Counted from the first letter of the stretch, positions 8,226 through 18,118 are shown. The stretch: 64,000 nucleotides of DNA from UBA11740 sp035635855 (GCA_035635855.1 DASQAF010000015.1:1-64000), one strand, 5' to 3'. A program made the numbers and translations. Notes: generated by a model from the sequence alone, not told the origin.

Positions 8226-11072
8226 CTAGGGAGCCGCAATCCTGATGATAGCCCTATTGCTGACTGCGCCGCGCAATCCAACCTTGACCCACAAATCTCT
8301 GGGAGCGCCGACGACATTGTCTGGCAACCTGACAACAACCTGCGTAACCTCTCCCAAGCCGGGCAAGGGACCGATGAATTCAACGGCCAGATCATACATT
8401 CGCCCCTGATCGTCTTCTGCCAGCACACTCACATCTGAGGCTGTGTCGTTCGGCAAGAGTCCCAGGCTCCAGACAAAGATTGCCACACGTCTCCGCGAGT
8501 CGGTGCTGAAGTTGTTTCGGTTAATCAGAGAAAACGGGTCGCGCGTCTGCGTCACGGAATCCAACGCGATAGCAATCTGAGTGTTCTGTTCGGTCAATAG
8601 CACCGGAGCATCGTTGACAACCTGCACCACCGTTCCACTGCTGTTGAGCCACCCGTTGGTTCCAGTGAAATCGGCCGAGATGGAATGGCTTCCGACGCTC
8701 AGAGCGGACGTGCTAAACGATGCGTGTCCCGTGGCGTCGAGCGGTACGGTAGCTAATGCCGTGGGGCCGTCCTTGAACGTTACCGAACCTGTGGGTGTTC
8801 CCGTTGCGGCATATGTAGGCGTCACAGTCGCGGTAAACATGATCGACAGTCCGGAACTAGAGGGATTCAATGAAGAGGTGACCGTCGTTGCCGTTCCGTT
8901 TTGAACAATGTGAGCAACGCTTCCGATGCTCGCGGCAAATTGGGTGTCCGAAACGTAGGTCGCCACGATGCTGTGGCCGCCAGGCGGTAGATTTGATTTC
9001 GTAATAGACGCGCCGCCGCCGGAACTAAGCGGAACTTGTCCGATAACCGTGACGCCGTCCTGAAAGGTGACCATCCCGGTCGGTGTTCCAGCGCCAGAGG
9101 GGACGGCGGAAACGGTTGCGGTGAATGAGACTGCCTGTCCAAAGCTCGACGGATTAGGAGAGGAAGCGAGAACAGTGCTCGATGCGTTGGCGTGAACTTT
9201 CTGCAACATCGTCACCGACGACGCAGGGTGGCCGGCATCGCCGCTGTAGTTGGCTGTAATGAAGTGGTTGCCGAGAAAGCCGCCGCCGACCGCAAGGGAT
9301 GACGTGGTAACCGATGCTTGTCCGTTACTAATAGGAACATTGGTGGCTAGAGTCGTCGCGACGGGCGTCGATCCGTTGTAAGTGAGATCCGTGAAAGTTA
9401 CGGTGCCCCCTGGACCAGCGGGCGACCCTGTCACTGTGGCCGTGAGTGTAATCGGGCTGCCAACAACGGTGTTACGTAAATCGGGAGATGATGAACTGAT
9501 TATTACGTCGATGCCCGAAACGTTCCCAAGTGCAAAGAGGGTTCCTCCGTTAAGTGTGTACACCGTCCCGTCTGAACCGATCACTGTCGGGACATACGGC
9601 TCGCCGATTCCCTGTGTTAGCACCACGGCCTGATCCAAAGTGTTGGTTACGAGATTCCAGCGATAGCTACGGCCGTCCTCGCTGGTAAAGAAGACGCTCT
9701 TCGTCGCCGGGTTGACTGCTGGTGCATTGATGCACCACTCCTTAACCGCGTTAGGAAATGTGTTGTGGTCCGGGCCAGGGTCCGGAGTTGGGCCGATCAC
9801 TGTGAGCACCTCCCTCATCTCGACCAAACCTGCCGCGGTGGAGTGTGGATCGATCTGCGTGGAGTTGGGGTCGAGCAGGGCCACCCGGTTTACTCCACTT
9901 CCGTCGGAGAATGCATAGTCGTTGTATTTGCAGAACAACAGATAAGTGGATGAGCCGCCATAGGCTGGTACCGCCGAAGCCGGCACAATGCCCGCCGTAT
10001 AGTCCCAGCCGAAAGCGCCGGGAGTCTTAACGACCGACAGATCGCCGCTGAAGTGCAAAAGAAAACCGCGCGAGCCATTGCTCGGATTCCCCAGCACTCC
10101 GAAATAGACGTCACCATCCGGAGCGACCATCGGAGATGCCGTGCCGTTGTCGCTAATTGTCGCCAGGTTGCCATTGCGCGGGTCTCTGAGAGACACCGAA
10201 TATTTCGTTGCCAAAGTTGTCGGATCCAGGCCCAGCAACTTCGAGTTGGCGGATCCCTTAGCCACGACGTAAAGGGTGTTACCGTCGTTGCTCAACGCAG
10301 GCGCCAAGTTGTGGCTCACCTGGTTGATGGCGTTGTCGCCGGCAGCCGCACCGGCAAGAACAAAGGCCCCGTTACCGCTCGTATCAATTCGTGCGAAGCC
10401 GCTCTGGGTCGTGTTCAGTGGCGCGGGAGCCGTCCCCTGAACACGAAAGCCAAAATAGATGTTGCCAGCGGCATCGGCGGTAATTGGAGTGTTAACGAAG
10501 ATGGCGCTGTTATAGGCAGCGGCATTAGCATTGTAGCCAGCCAGCGAAGTGTAGAACACCTCCCTAACCGGTGGGCCGGGCGCGTTTGAATCGGGGTTAT
10601 CGATGTGCCAGATGGTGCCGCCGGCGCCGGCGTAATACATTCGCGTACCAAATGAACCTGTCGCTATGCAGGGGTTATAGACGGGAATCCAAACGTGCGC
10701 CGGAAGGATGTAGTCGCTGGCAGTCAAATATTTGAATGATCCAGTTAAGCCGTTGAAAGCGTCCACCCTAAAGCCGTCACCGGCGGTCTTAACCGGGACG
10801 AGCACCGTATTGTTCGCAGTTACCAGCGGCGAGCCGTAATGGGTGAGAGCGCCGGTATTGTTAAAGTCGATGTTGGCGGTCCACTTAATCGCGTTCAAGT
10901 TCTGCGCGGGCGCACCGTAGCTGGAGGTGTGCTGAGCGTTGCCGGCGAAGGTAGTAGCCTGCGCCAGCACTCGTCCCGAAGTGGACGCGAAGAGGCAGCA
11001 ATACAAGCCAACGACGAACAAGCCAATGCCGCATCTGCTCTTTCGAAGAACCCAGCAGGACCAAGCAGACAT
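8226..11072 (-). CDS. Large secreted protein with beta-propeller-like and Ig-like repeats
   Basis: A 948-residue exported protein, with a signal sequence in residues 1-38 (LFVVGLYCCLFAS, site near VLAQA) and a ribosome site GGAGGAG. Residues 40-520 resemble a PQQ/propeller repeat domain: repeated blocks with GSDGTVYTLNGG, APDGDVYFGVLG and DGNTLYVVAKG. Residues about 525-805 hold three Ig-like domains of the Big_5 kind, each with a TATVT...GTVTFTDG-type core. A C-terminal beta-rich domain of about 120 residues begins near QNTQIAIALDSVTQTRD. Cell-surface adhesion or substrate binding is plausible. No catalytic motif is seen. It is divergent from the phosphatase gene. Confidence 0.85.
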   Translation of the reverse strand: MSAWSCWVLRKSRCGIGLFVVGLYCCLFASTSGRVLAQATTFAGNAQHTSSYGAPAQNLNAIKWTANIDFNNTGALTHYGSPLVTANNTVLVPVKTAGDGFRVDAFNGLTGSFKYLTASDYILPAHVWIPVYNPCIATGSFGTRMYYAGAGGTIWHIDNPDSNAPGPPVREVFYTSLAGYNANAAAYNSAIFVNTPITADAAGNIYFGFRVQGTAPAPLNTTQSGFARIDTSGNGAFVLAGAAAGDNAINQVSHNLAPALSNDGNTLYVVAKGSANSKLLGLDPTTLATKYSVSLRDPRNGNLATISDNGTASPMVAPDGDVYFGVLGNPSNGSRGFLLHFSGDLSVVKTPGAFGWDYTAGIVPASAVPAYGGSSTYLLFCKYNDYAFSDGSGVNRVALLDPNSTQIDPHSTAAGLVEMREVLTVIGPTPDPGPDHNTFPNAVKEWCINAPAVNPATKSVFFTSEDGRSYRWNLVTNTLDQAVVLTQGIGEPYVPTVIGSDGTVYTLNGGTLFALGNVSGIDVIISSSSPDLRNTVVGSPITLTATVTGSPAGPGGTVTFTDLTYNGSTPVATTLATNVPISNGQASVTTSSLAVGGGFLGNHFITANYSGDAGHPASSVTMLQKVHANASSTVLASSPNPSSFGQAVSFTATVSAVPSGAGTPTGMVTFQDGVTVIGQVPLSSGGGASITKSNLPPGGHSIVATYVSDTQFAASIGSVAHIVQNGTATTVTSSLNPSSSGLSIMFTATVTPTYAATGTPTGSVTFKDGPTALATVPLDATGHASFSTSALSVGSHSISADFTGTNGWLNSSGTVVQVVNDAPVLLTEQNTQIAIALDSVTQTRDPFSLINRNNFSTDSRRRVAIFVWSLGLLPNDTASDVSVLAEDDQGRMYDLAVEFIGPLPGLGEVTQVVVRLPDNVVGAPRDLWVKVGLRGAVSNRAIIRIAAP

Positions 11073-11144
11073 GAAACTCCTCCATTAAGCCGGAGAGACG
11101 AACGCGTAGCTTAGCCTATTGTTGCCACGTGTTAGAAATCTCAC

Positions 11145-11167
11145 CGCAAAAAGGGGGCTTTTTTGCG
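11145..11167. repeat. Short A/T-flanked hairpin
   Basis: CGCAAAAAG pairs with CTTTTTTGCG around a GGGG loop. It could be a bidirectional terminator or part of a regulatory leader for the Ig-repeat gene. The distinction cannot be made from sequence. Confidence 0.4.
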
Positions 11168-11209
11168 TCTCATACTTGACCGTAAGGAAGGTTTCGATAC
11201 GGTCAACCT

Positions 11210-11236
11210 GCCCTCCCTGAGGGTCGGGCTTCGGAC
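11210..11236. repeat. REP-A palindrome, single copy
   Basis: GCCCTCCCTGAGGGTCGGGC followed by TTCGGACA. This matches the REP-A words at 31286-31410 and 45406-45478 (GCCCTCCCT...GGTCGGG...). It is a lone half, unlike the paired copies. Confidence 0.6.
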
Positions 11237-11425
11237 ATACCGCGGTACAACTCTCACCCAGATTTCTGTATCTAATGGTTTACCCGGCAATTGAATTAGG
11301 TGAGATCATAATCCTCAAGCTGGTCATGTTGTTCCGACCCCTCACGACCTAAACTTGATGCGCCGGTCTTGCGAGATTAAACAAAGGCGGTTAAAAAGCT
11401 TTAAGAAATAAAGGAGTTACCCCAG

Positions 11426-12034
11426 ATGATCCGATTACGAAATAACTACGTCAAAATTGCAGCTATCGCGGGACTGGTGCTGGCCTTTGCCGCAGCTTCC
11501 CTCGGAAAGACACATTCAGACCCGACTTTTTCAAACATCAAAATTGACAACTTCGGCAAGATGGACGAACGCTTTTATCGGGGCGCGCGGCCAAAGGAAC
11601 GTGATTTCACGAACCTGAAAGCGTTGGGCATTCAGACTGTCATTGATTTGACAGACAATACCCCGGCGGAAAAAGGCTACGTTGAAGCACAGGGCATGCG
11701 TTATGTGAACATTGCGATTCCCGATAAGCAGGATCCAAGTGACGCGCAGATTCAGCAGTTTCTGAAACTCGTTGCTGATCCCTCGACCGGCAAGTTTTTC
11801 GTGCACTGCGCCGGCGGTCGTCACCGGACGGGAGTCATGGGCGCGGTTTACCGCTTCAACAACTACCATTGGAATTTCGACCAGGTTTATGCCGAGATGC
11901 TGAACTATGACTTCTACACCTCGAATGGCCACGGCGGCCAGAAGAAGTTTGTGGAGGACTATTGGTCGCGGATTCAGAGCAACACGGCGAGCACTTCGGG
12001 TACCGCCGCGACCACAACCGCGAACCAACACTAA
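11426..12034 (+). CDS. Secreted dual-specificity (tyrosine-type) protein phosphatase
   Basis: A 202-residue protein with a signal peptide at residues 8-27 (AAIAGLVLAFAAASLG). The phosphatase fold carries the CX5R signature in HCAGGRHRTG at residues 127-136 (nucleophile Cys128, Arg134). Asp100, 28 residues upstream in IPDKQDP, is a candidate general acid. The start FYRGARPKERDF is typical of the plant/fungal-like DSP group common in bacteria. It should dephosphorylate phosphotyrosine, phosphoserine or inositol-type phosphates in the periplasm. It is followed by a strong terminator, so it is probably monocistronic. Confidence 0.88.
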   Translation: MIRLRNNYVKIAAIAGLVLAFAAASLGKTHSDPTFSNIKIDNFGKMDERFYRGARPKERDFTNLKALGIQTVIDLTDNTPAEKGYVEAQGMRYVNIAIPDKQDPSDAQIQQFLKLVADPSTGKFFVHCAGGRHRTGVMGAVYRFNNYHWNFDQVYAEMLNYDFYTSNGHGGQKKFVEDYWSRIQSNTASTSGTAATTTANQH

Positions 12035-12078
12035 ACAGTTTCCTTATTCTGGAATCTGGAATTTGCAATTCGTTGAGA

Positions 12079-12109
12079 GGGGCCGCTTCATTCGAAGCGG
12101 CCCTTTTTT
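12079..12109 (+). terminator. Rho-independent terminator
   Basis: GGGCCGCTTC-ATTC-GAAGCGGCCC followed by TTTTTT, 45 bp after the phosphatase stop. It is an ideal intrinsic terminator. Its hairpin core is repeated at 13467-13500. Confidence 0.88.
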
Positions 12110-12320
12110 GTTCGTCGAGAGGACCCTCTCTTTGCATCTTTCTAACACTTTCGTTGTAGTTGGTTATCAGCCGTACCAACCTGCCTCACGGTTTGCTACT
12201 ATGCCCTCCGAGCTTCCCCTTCTGTACGCCCTCCGTTCATAACCGACCAAAATCATCCGATGAGCGACCGAGAATCGCTCGAAGGTGCGGTCCCGTTCTC
12301 TCCCGGACAGGAGTCTAACC

Positions 12321-13403
12321 GTGCTAGCAATAAGCAGAAGGCGTTGGCTTGTAATACTGGCAAGCCTTTCGATTGTCGTCGGTCTTTCGCTTGAGGTTTT
12401 CTCGACGGCTAAATTCAAGAAAGCGAAAAAGCAGCACCGGGAAAAATCGGGGGCTGTTCTTTGGCGGAATCCGGGCGATGTGAGCAAGCGCGATCTTTAT
12501 TATGGTCCCGGTTCAAGGGCCCTGGCGCCCGCGCCACCATTCCGCTTCCTGAAGGAAGTCAAAGAAGGCGGCATGCCAAAGTTTGACGTTAAAGACGCAC
12601 GCGGCGTTAAGTGGCGCGTGAAGCTCGGTCCCGAGGCGCAGGCCGAAACGGTTTCGACTCGCCTGGTCTGGGCCATGGGATATAACGCCGAAGAGTCTTA
12701 CTATTTCGATCGCGCAAATATCGCCGGGCTACCAAAACTATCGCGGGGAATGAAGTATGTGAACGGTGAGTCTGTGCGTGGGGCGCGATTTGAACCTCGG
12801 CGCAAGAATATCGATCGCGGCGAACAATGGGACTGGTCAAAAAACCCTTTCAAGAATACTCGTGAACTGAACGGACTCAAGACCATGATGGTATTCCTGA
12901 ACAACTGGGACACCTTCAAGAAGAATAACCGGGTGTTGCACGTGAAGGATGCCGAGGGAAACAAAACCGAAGCCCGATACACGGTAACCGATCTGGGAGC
13001 GACCTTAGGCGCTGTCGGCGGTTTTGGCCGGCACCGCTCAAAGAACAACGTTTCTGACTTTGAGCGCAGTCGATTCGTGCGGAGGGTCGAAGACGGCAAA
13101 GTGAAGTTCGATTATGATCTGAAGCCGAAAAAGCTGGGATTGCTGAGCATCGTTTACCCGCCCTACTTTTTCAAACAACGTAAAGCCACCAACACGATGC
13201 AAAAAGTGCCGATTGAAGACGCTGCATGGATCGGAGCGCGACTCTCACAATTGTCGGACAACCAACTGCGTGACAGCTTTCGCGCCGCAGGTTACGATCG
13301 AGCGACCACCGAAGCATATGTGCGCACCCTGCGAAGTCGAATAAACGAATTGAACCGTTTGCGGCAATCGCAGCTTGCCGAGCGCCAGCGTCGGGTGCGT
13401 TAG
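12321..13403 (+). CDS. Secreted or anchored protein of unknown family
   Basis: A 360-residue product read from GTG at 12321, which has AGGAG 8 nt upstream; an alternative in-frame start lies at 12285 without a ribosome site. Residues 1-28 form a signal or anchor segment (WLVILASLSIVVGLSLEVF). The rest is soluble, basic and well conserved in appearance: VKWRVKLGPEAQAETVSTRL, VWAMGYNAEESYYF, then LKTMMVFLNNWDTFKKNN and VTDLGATLGAVGGFG. The VKLG...E...R and late Asp-rich segments recall small-molecule or protein kinase-like folds (CotH- or PI-kinase-like), but this is only a resemblance. It ends with a second copy of the duplicated terminator. Confidence 0.75.
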   Translation: MLAISRRRWLVILASLSIVVGLSLEVFSTAKFKKAKKQHREKSGAVLWRNPGDVSKRDLYYGPGSRALAPAPPFRFLKEVKEGGMPKFDVKDARGVKWRVKLGPEAQAETVSTRLVWAMGYNAEESYYFDRANIAGLPKLSRGMKYVNGESVRGARFEPRRKNIDRGEQWDWSKNPFKNTRELNGLKTMMVFLNNWDTFKKNNRVLHVKDAEGNKTEARYTVTDLGATLGAVGGFGRHRSKNNVSDFERSRFVRRVEDGKVKFDYDLKPKKLGLLSIVYPPYFFKQRKATNTMQKVPIEDAAWIGARLSQLSDNQLRDSFRAAGYDRATTEAYVRTLRSRINELNRLRQSQLAERQRRVR

Positions 13404-13466
13404 GCTTGAACCGCATAGAGTGCACGGGAGGGGAGGGCTCAGTTTTATTTAAGTGCAGAACTACAA

Positions 13467-13500
13467 AGGCCGCTTCATTCGAAGCGGCCTCTTTTTGTTT
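13467..13500 (+). terminator. Rho-independent terminator, near copy of the one at 12079
   Basis: AGGCCGCTTC-ATTC-GAAGCGGCCT then CTTTTTG. The 22-nt hairpin core is identical to the terminator at 12079-12109. It lies between two convergent genes and would mainly serve the plus-strand gene. Confidence 0.82.
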
Positions 13501-13562
13501 GTGGTTTTCTTGCAGAGGTTAGTCGGCAAATAATCGTGTTCGGCCGGAATAGATCAGAAAGT

Positions 13563-15368
13563 TCAGATCGTCTCCATCTCGCGCGAACCGTCTTCTTTAT
13601 CACCCTTGAATTGCAATTCGTAAAGCCGCGAATAGAGGCCGCCGTTTTCGAGCAACTCCTGATGAGTCCCCTGCTCGACAACCTGACCGGCTTCGATGAC
13701 GAAGATTACGTCCGCGCGCAGCACCGTCGCCAGTCGATGCGCGATCACGATCGAGGTGCGCCCTTCCATCAGATGACCGAGCGCGTCGAACACGAGTTTC
13801 TCCGATTCCGCGTCCAGCCCCGCAGATGGTTCGTCCAGCACCAGGATGGGAGCGTTGCGAATGACCGCGCGCGCAATGGTGATGCGCTGGCGCTGGCCTC
13901 CGGACAGAGTTACGCCGCGCTCGCCAATCATCGTGTCGTAACCTTCCGGCATCGCGGTGATGAACTCGTCGGCGTGGGCGAGTTTGGCGGCGCGAATGAT
14001 CTCTTCACGCGTCGCCTCGGGTTTGCCGTAAGCAATGTTCTGCCAGACCGGCGCGCGGAACAATAGACTCTCCTGCAAGACAAAACTGATTTGCTCGCGC
14101 AGTGATTTCTGCTTGAAATTTCGCACGTCCTGGCCGTCGATTCTGATTACACCCGCAGTCGAATCATAGAAGCGCGGCAGCAGGCTGACGATTGTCGTCT
14201 TCCCGGCCCCGGTGGGACCAACCAGGGCTGCCAACTGGCCCGGCTCGATTTTCAAACTCAAGTCCTTGAGGATCGGTTGGGTCTCGCTATAGGAAAACGC
14301 CACATGATCGAATTCAATCTTGCCTTTGAATCGCGGCGCTTGCTTGGCGCCCGGCATATCACGCACCTGCATTTCATTCTCGAGCACTTCGCGAATGCGT
14401 TCCCAACCGATCGACGCTTTTGAAATCGTGTCCGTCATCTTCGACAGCTCGCGCATGGGCTTGTACATCTTGCCGAGATAGAGCAGGAAGACCAGTAACT
14501 CTCCGGACGTCAGTCCGCCGGACAGCACCAGACGCGCGCCGTACCAGAGCACCAGACAGGTTCCACAGGCGACGATAATCTCGACGATCGGCGGCAGCTT
14601 GGCCTTGACGTTTCTGGCCTGCAAGGCCGCTTCGACGCTTTCCCGGCTCTCCTGTTCGAAGCGCTTCTGTTCGTAGTCTTCGCGCGCAAATGCCCTGACG
14701 ACGCGAATCGACGAGAGCACTTCTTCGAGCACTGAGACGACCTGGCCCTCCTTGCGACGCTGGTCCCGCGATGCTTTCTTGATTCGATGCGTAAAGTAAT
14801 AGACGACCAGAAACAACCCCGGCGCGACCGCCAGCGCAATCAGAGTGAACGTCCAGTTCAGATAAAACATTACGGCAACCATGCCGACCAGCGTCAGGAC
14901 GTTCACCAGGATTCCCAGCAGCACGTTGGAAATCAGGTTCTGGACCGCATCGATGTCGCTGGTGACGCGGCTAATCAGGTCGCCCGTGCGTTTTTGATCG
15001 TGATATGAAAGCGAAAGCTTCTGGATGTGACTGTAGAGCACACGCCGCAAATCATGCATCACCCATTGTCCGACGCTGCTGGTCAGATACTTTTCAAAGT
15101 AGGAGCTGAGCGCGCCGAAGATCGCGATGACAATCACGGCCAGCACCGCAAAGTTGAGGATCGAAGCCTTATCCGTGCCGATCCAACCAACGATGCCGGC
15201 CAGCCACTCCGGCATTCGTTTCGATCCAAAGACGTAATCGAAAACGATCTTGAGCGGCCAGGGCTCGAGCAGATCGGTCAGGCTTTCACCGACCACCGCG
15301 ATGAAGGCGAGCGAAAGAAGGGCCCAGTGAGGGTAAAGCAGATCGCTGATGCGAATTTTCTTCTGCAT
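13563..15368 (-). CDS. ABC exporter, fused permease and ATPase (MsbA-like)
   Basis: A 601-residue half-transporter acting as a homodimer in the inner membrane. Residues 1-320 hold six membrane helices (for example ALLSLAFIAVVGESLTDLL, MVAVMFYLNWTFTLIALAVA). Residues 345-590 are the nucleotide-binding domain, with Walker A GPTGAGKTT, signature LSGGQRQR, Walker B ILVLDEP and the switch His in IVIAHRL. The order and length fit the MsbA/lipid or multidrug exporter group. The substrate cannot be told from sequence. The gene is alone, convergent with the gene at 12321. Confidence 0.92.
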   Translation of the reverse strand: MQKKIRISDLLYPHWALLSLAFIAVVGESLTDLLEPWPLKIVFDYVFGSKRMPEWLAGIVGWIGTDKASILNFAVLAVIVIAIFGALSSYFEKYLTSSVGQWVMHDLRRVLYSHIQKLSLSYHDQKRTGDLISRVTSDIDAVQNLISNVLLGILVNVLTLVGMVAVMFYLNWTFTLIALAVAPGLFLVVYYFTHRIKKASRDQRRKEGQVVSVLEEVLSSIRVVRAFAREDYEQKRFEQESRESVEAALQARNVKAKLPPIVEIIVACGTCLVLWYGARLVLSGGLTSGELLVFLLYLGKMYKPMRELSKMTDTISKASIGWERIREVLENEMQVRDMPGAKQAPRFKGKIEFDHVAFSYSETQPILKDLSLKIEPGQLAALVGPTGAGKTTIVSLLPRFYDSTAGVIRIDGQDVRNFKQKSLREQISFVLQESLLFRAPVWQNIAYGKPEATREEIIRAAKLAHADEFITAMPEGYDTMIGERGVTLSGGQRQRITIARAVIRNAPILVLDEPSAGLDAESEKLVFDALGHLMEGRTSIVIAHRLATVLRADVIFVIEAGQVVEQGTHQELLENGGLYSRLYELQFKGDKEDGSREMETI

Positions 15369-15675
15369 GTTCGATTAGTTTCCGAGTGGAGTGTTGAGTC
15401 TCTCTCTGAAAGGCAATCAGAGTCAACGCGAATTAAAGGAATTGTTAATTCGACCGATCTCGGCTGGGGTAGCGACGGCGATTGAAGGGTGGTGAAAAGA
15501 TTTTAGTTCGGCTCAGCCCGGCGGCGGGCCATTACTGGGAAAGTCACCGCGTCTAAAGAAGTCCCTCTCGCGAATCAGATTTAACGCAGAGGTCGCAAAG
15601 GGTTTCGCAAGAGAAACGCCGAGGAACACTTTTGCGTGACTCTGCGAAACCTCCACGTTCTCCCCTAATAAGAAA
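15369..15675. other. 307-bp intergenic region with a word-repeat inverted repeat
   Basis: Lies between the ABC exporter start and the ppk1 stop, both on the minus strand. It contains the inverted repeat at 15585-15646. The first half should include the exporter promoter, but no convincing box pair was found. Confidence 0.5.
15585..15646. repeat. CGCAGAG/CGCAAAG-type inverted repeat
   Basis: CGCAGAGGTCGCAAAG at 15585-15600 is mirrored by CTTTTGCGTGACTCTGCG at 15629-15646. The same words recur in the inverted repeat at 30217-30312, so this is a dispersed family. It lies just past the ppk1 stop and could terminate that transcript. Confidence 0.55.
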
Positions 15676-17820
15676 TCAGATGTCAACATTCATCTGGAGG
15701 CCTTCAAAATGCATTTGACTGTCGAATCGCTCTTCATCCACGCCCGGCCGCACTCGTTCGTATGAACCGTCGGGCTGCAACAGGCGCGCTCTGGCGTTGT
15801 CCTTCAGGTAAGCCTGAAGGACTTCGTCTTTGAGAAAAGCTCGCAGTTTCGGATCATTCACCGGGCAGACAACTTCCACGCGGCGATTGAGGTTTCGCGA
15901 CATCCAGTCGGCGCTGCCGATGTACACGTCTTCATCACCGCCGTTCAGGAAATAAAAGATCCGGCTGTGCTCGAGAAAACGTCCGACGATGCTGCGCACG
16001 CGAATATTTTCGGAGATTCCCGGCACGCCCGGCCGCAACATGCAGATGCCCCGCACTATCAGGTCGATGAAAACGCCCGCTTCCGAAGCATCGTACAGAG
16101 TTTGAATGATGTTGGGATCAGCCAGACGATTGAGTTTCGCGACGATTCGCGCGGGCCGGCCGGCTTTCGCGTTTGCGGTCTCTCGCTCGATCAGCGCGGT
16201 CAGCTTTTCTCGCAAATCAACCGGCGCAACAAACAGCCGGCGATAGTCCTTTTGCCTCGAGTAGCCGGTCAGATAATTAAAGAATTCAGAGGCATCGGCG
16301 CCAATGTCTTCGTCAGCGGTGAACAATCCCAGGTCGGTATAGGTACAAGAGTTCGTAGGATTGTAATTACCGGTGGCGATATGAACGTAACGTTTCAGCG
16401 CGCCGCGTTCGAGCCGCACTACCAGAGTCAACTTACAGTGTGTTTTCAATCCCAGCAGGCCGTACACGACGTGCACACCGGCGTGCTCTAGTCGTCGGGC
16501 CCACTCGATATTGTTCTCTTCGTCGAAACGCGCCTTCAACTCGATCAAGGCCGTCACTTGTTTGCCCTGCTCGGCGGCATGAATTAGCGATTCGGCAATC
16601 TGCGACTTCTGCCCCGTGCGATAGAGGCAAATCTTGATCGCCAGCACGTCGGGATCCTCCGCCGCGCTGCGAATGAAATTCGTCACCGTCGAATATGCGG
16701 TATAGGGATGATGCAGTAAGACGTCCCGCTGTTTGATGACTTCGAAAATCGAGCCGCCCGTCTTGAGCGCGGATGGCAAGGAAGTTCGCAGAGGGCGAAA
16801 CTTCAAATCAGGCCGGTTGATTTCACATAGGGCCGTCAGGTCAGAGACATTCAACGGGCCGGCGATCCGATAGATGTCGTCGGACTCCAGTCCCAAAGAG
16901 TTTGTCAGATAGTCGAGCATCTCATCGGGCATTCCGTCAGCAACTTCAAGTCTGACCGGCTTGCCGAAGCGTCTCCTTCGCAACTCAGTTTGCAGAGCCC
17001 GCAGCAGATCGTCAGCTTCATCCTCACGGACGTCGATGTCGGCATCTCGCGTCACGCGAAAGGTGTGACTTTCGCCGACACGCATCCCGGGAAACAACGA
17101 ACCCAGGTTGGCAGCGATGATTTCGCTGAGAAACGTGAATGTATTTTTCCTCCCGCTGACCGCAACCAGGCCCGGCAGCACCGGGGGCACCTTCACGCGA
17201 ACGAAACGGGCCTCGCTCGCCGTCTTTGAAAACCGATCCGCGTCCGGCGACTCGACCATCAGCCCAAGATTGAGACTGAGGCCTGAGATATATGGAAACG
17301 GATGCGCCGGATCGACCGCCAGCGGCGTCAGCACCGGAAAAACGTTCTCCTTAAAGTAATCATCCGCCTTGCCGCGTTCCGCCGGCGACAATGAAGCATA
17401 AGAAGTGACGGCGATTTCCAGCTGCGCGAGTTCCGGCAGAATCTCCTGCTGCAGACACCGCATCTGCTCCGCAATCATGGGGCGCAGGCGGTGTCTGATC
17501 TCACGCAGTTGCTCGGCGGCGGTCAGTCCGTCCGGCGAGGGCTGCACCCAACCCTCTTCGACTTCTTCCTTCAGCCCTGACACTCGAATCATGAAGAATT
17601 CGTCGACAATGTTTGAGAAGATGGTCAGAAACCTCAGCCGTTCAAGCAGCGGGTTTTGATCGTCAAGCCCTTCCTGCAAGACATGGCGAAAGAACTCGAC
17701 GAGGCTAAGCTCTCGATTCAGCAGCCGCTGCTCAGCTTTAGCGGGTGCCGTTGCTTTGACAAGTTTCGGCCGCGCCGGACTTGCTGCAACACGATTCTCA
17801 ATTTGTAAATTTGAAATCAT
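15676..17820 (-). CDS. ppk1: Polyphosphate kinase 1
   Basis: Makes polyphosphate from ATP at the inner membrane. The ATG at 17820 gives 714 residues, the usual length (the frame is open 42 codons further up but that extension is not conserved in type). The N-terminal domain begins LLNRELSLVEFFRHVLQEG. The autophosphorylated histidine lies in YVHIATGNYN and the second essential histidine in LEHSRIFYF. VYIGSADWMSRNLNRRVEV near the C-terminus is the standard PPK1 C2 motif. No exopolyphosphatase gene is adjacent. The downstream gap holds a word-type inverted repeat. Confidence 0.95.
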   Translation of the reverse strand: MISNLQIENRVAASPARPKLVKATAPAKAEQRLLNRELSLVEFFRHVLQEGLDDQNPLLERLRFLTIFSNIVDEFFMIRVSGLKEEVEEGWVQPSPDGLTAAEQLREIRHRLRPMIAEQMRCLQQEILPELAQLEIAVTSYASLSPAERGKADDYFKENVFPVLTPLAVDPAHPFPYISGLSLNLGLMVESPDADRFSKTASEARFVRVKVPPVLPGLVAVSGRKNTFTFLSEIIAANLGSLFPGMRVGESHTFRVTRDADIDVREDEADDLLRALQTELRRRRFGKPVRLEVADGMPDEMLDYLTNSLGLESDDIYRIAGPLNVSDLTALCEINRPDLKFRPLRTSLPSALKTGGSIFEVIKQRDVLLHHPYTAYSTVTNFIRSAAEDPDVLAIKICLYRTGQKSQIAESLIHAAEQGKQVTALIELKARFDEENNIEWARRLEHAGVHVVYGLLGLKTHCKLTLVVRLERGALKRYVHIATGNYNPTNSCTYTDLGLFTADEDIGADASEFFNYLTGYSRQKDYRRLFVAPVDLREKLTALIERETANAKAGRPARIVAKLNRLADPNIIQTLYDASEAGVFIDLIVRGICMLRPGVPGISENIRVRSIVGRFLEHSRIFYFLNGGDEDVYIGSADWMSRNLNRRVEVVCPVNDPKLRAFLKDEVLQAYLKDNARARLLQPDGSYERVRPGVDEERFDSQMHFEGLQMNVDI

Positions 17821-18118
17821 TTTTTGTTGATAATCTCGTTTGGAGTACCGCCTTAAGGCGGAAGAACTGATCCAGACAATCATTCCGACTAAAGGCCAAG
17901 CAACCGTTTCATAGATACACGTTTCCCGATGCCGTGAACCCAGCAACTCTTATTCCCAGACAATGTTCTGAGGCGGAAAGAATCTGTTTAGTTGGTTTGC
18001 GCTGAGCGCGCCAGATCAATCAGAAGCAGGCTGCAAACTCGACGCAATCTAATCGTACGAATTTGCATCACGAGCATATGGGGATCGAACGGTATTGATC
18101 GCGGTCATGAGTACGGAC

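Larger units (their letters stand above)
11073..11425. other. 353-bp divergent intergenic region
   Basis: Lies between two divergently read genes and should hold both promoters, though no convincing -35/-10 pair was found. It contains a hairpin (CGCAAAAAG / CTTTTTTGCG, 11145-11167) and one monomer of the REP-A palindrome (11210-11236). The downstream gene has AAGGAG at about 11411-11416. Confidence 0.6.
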
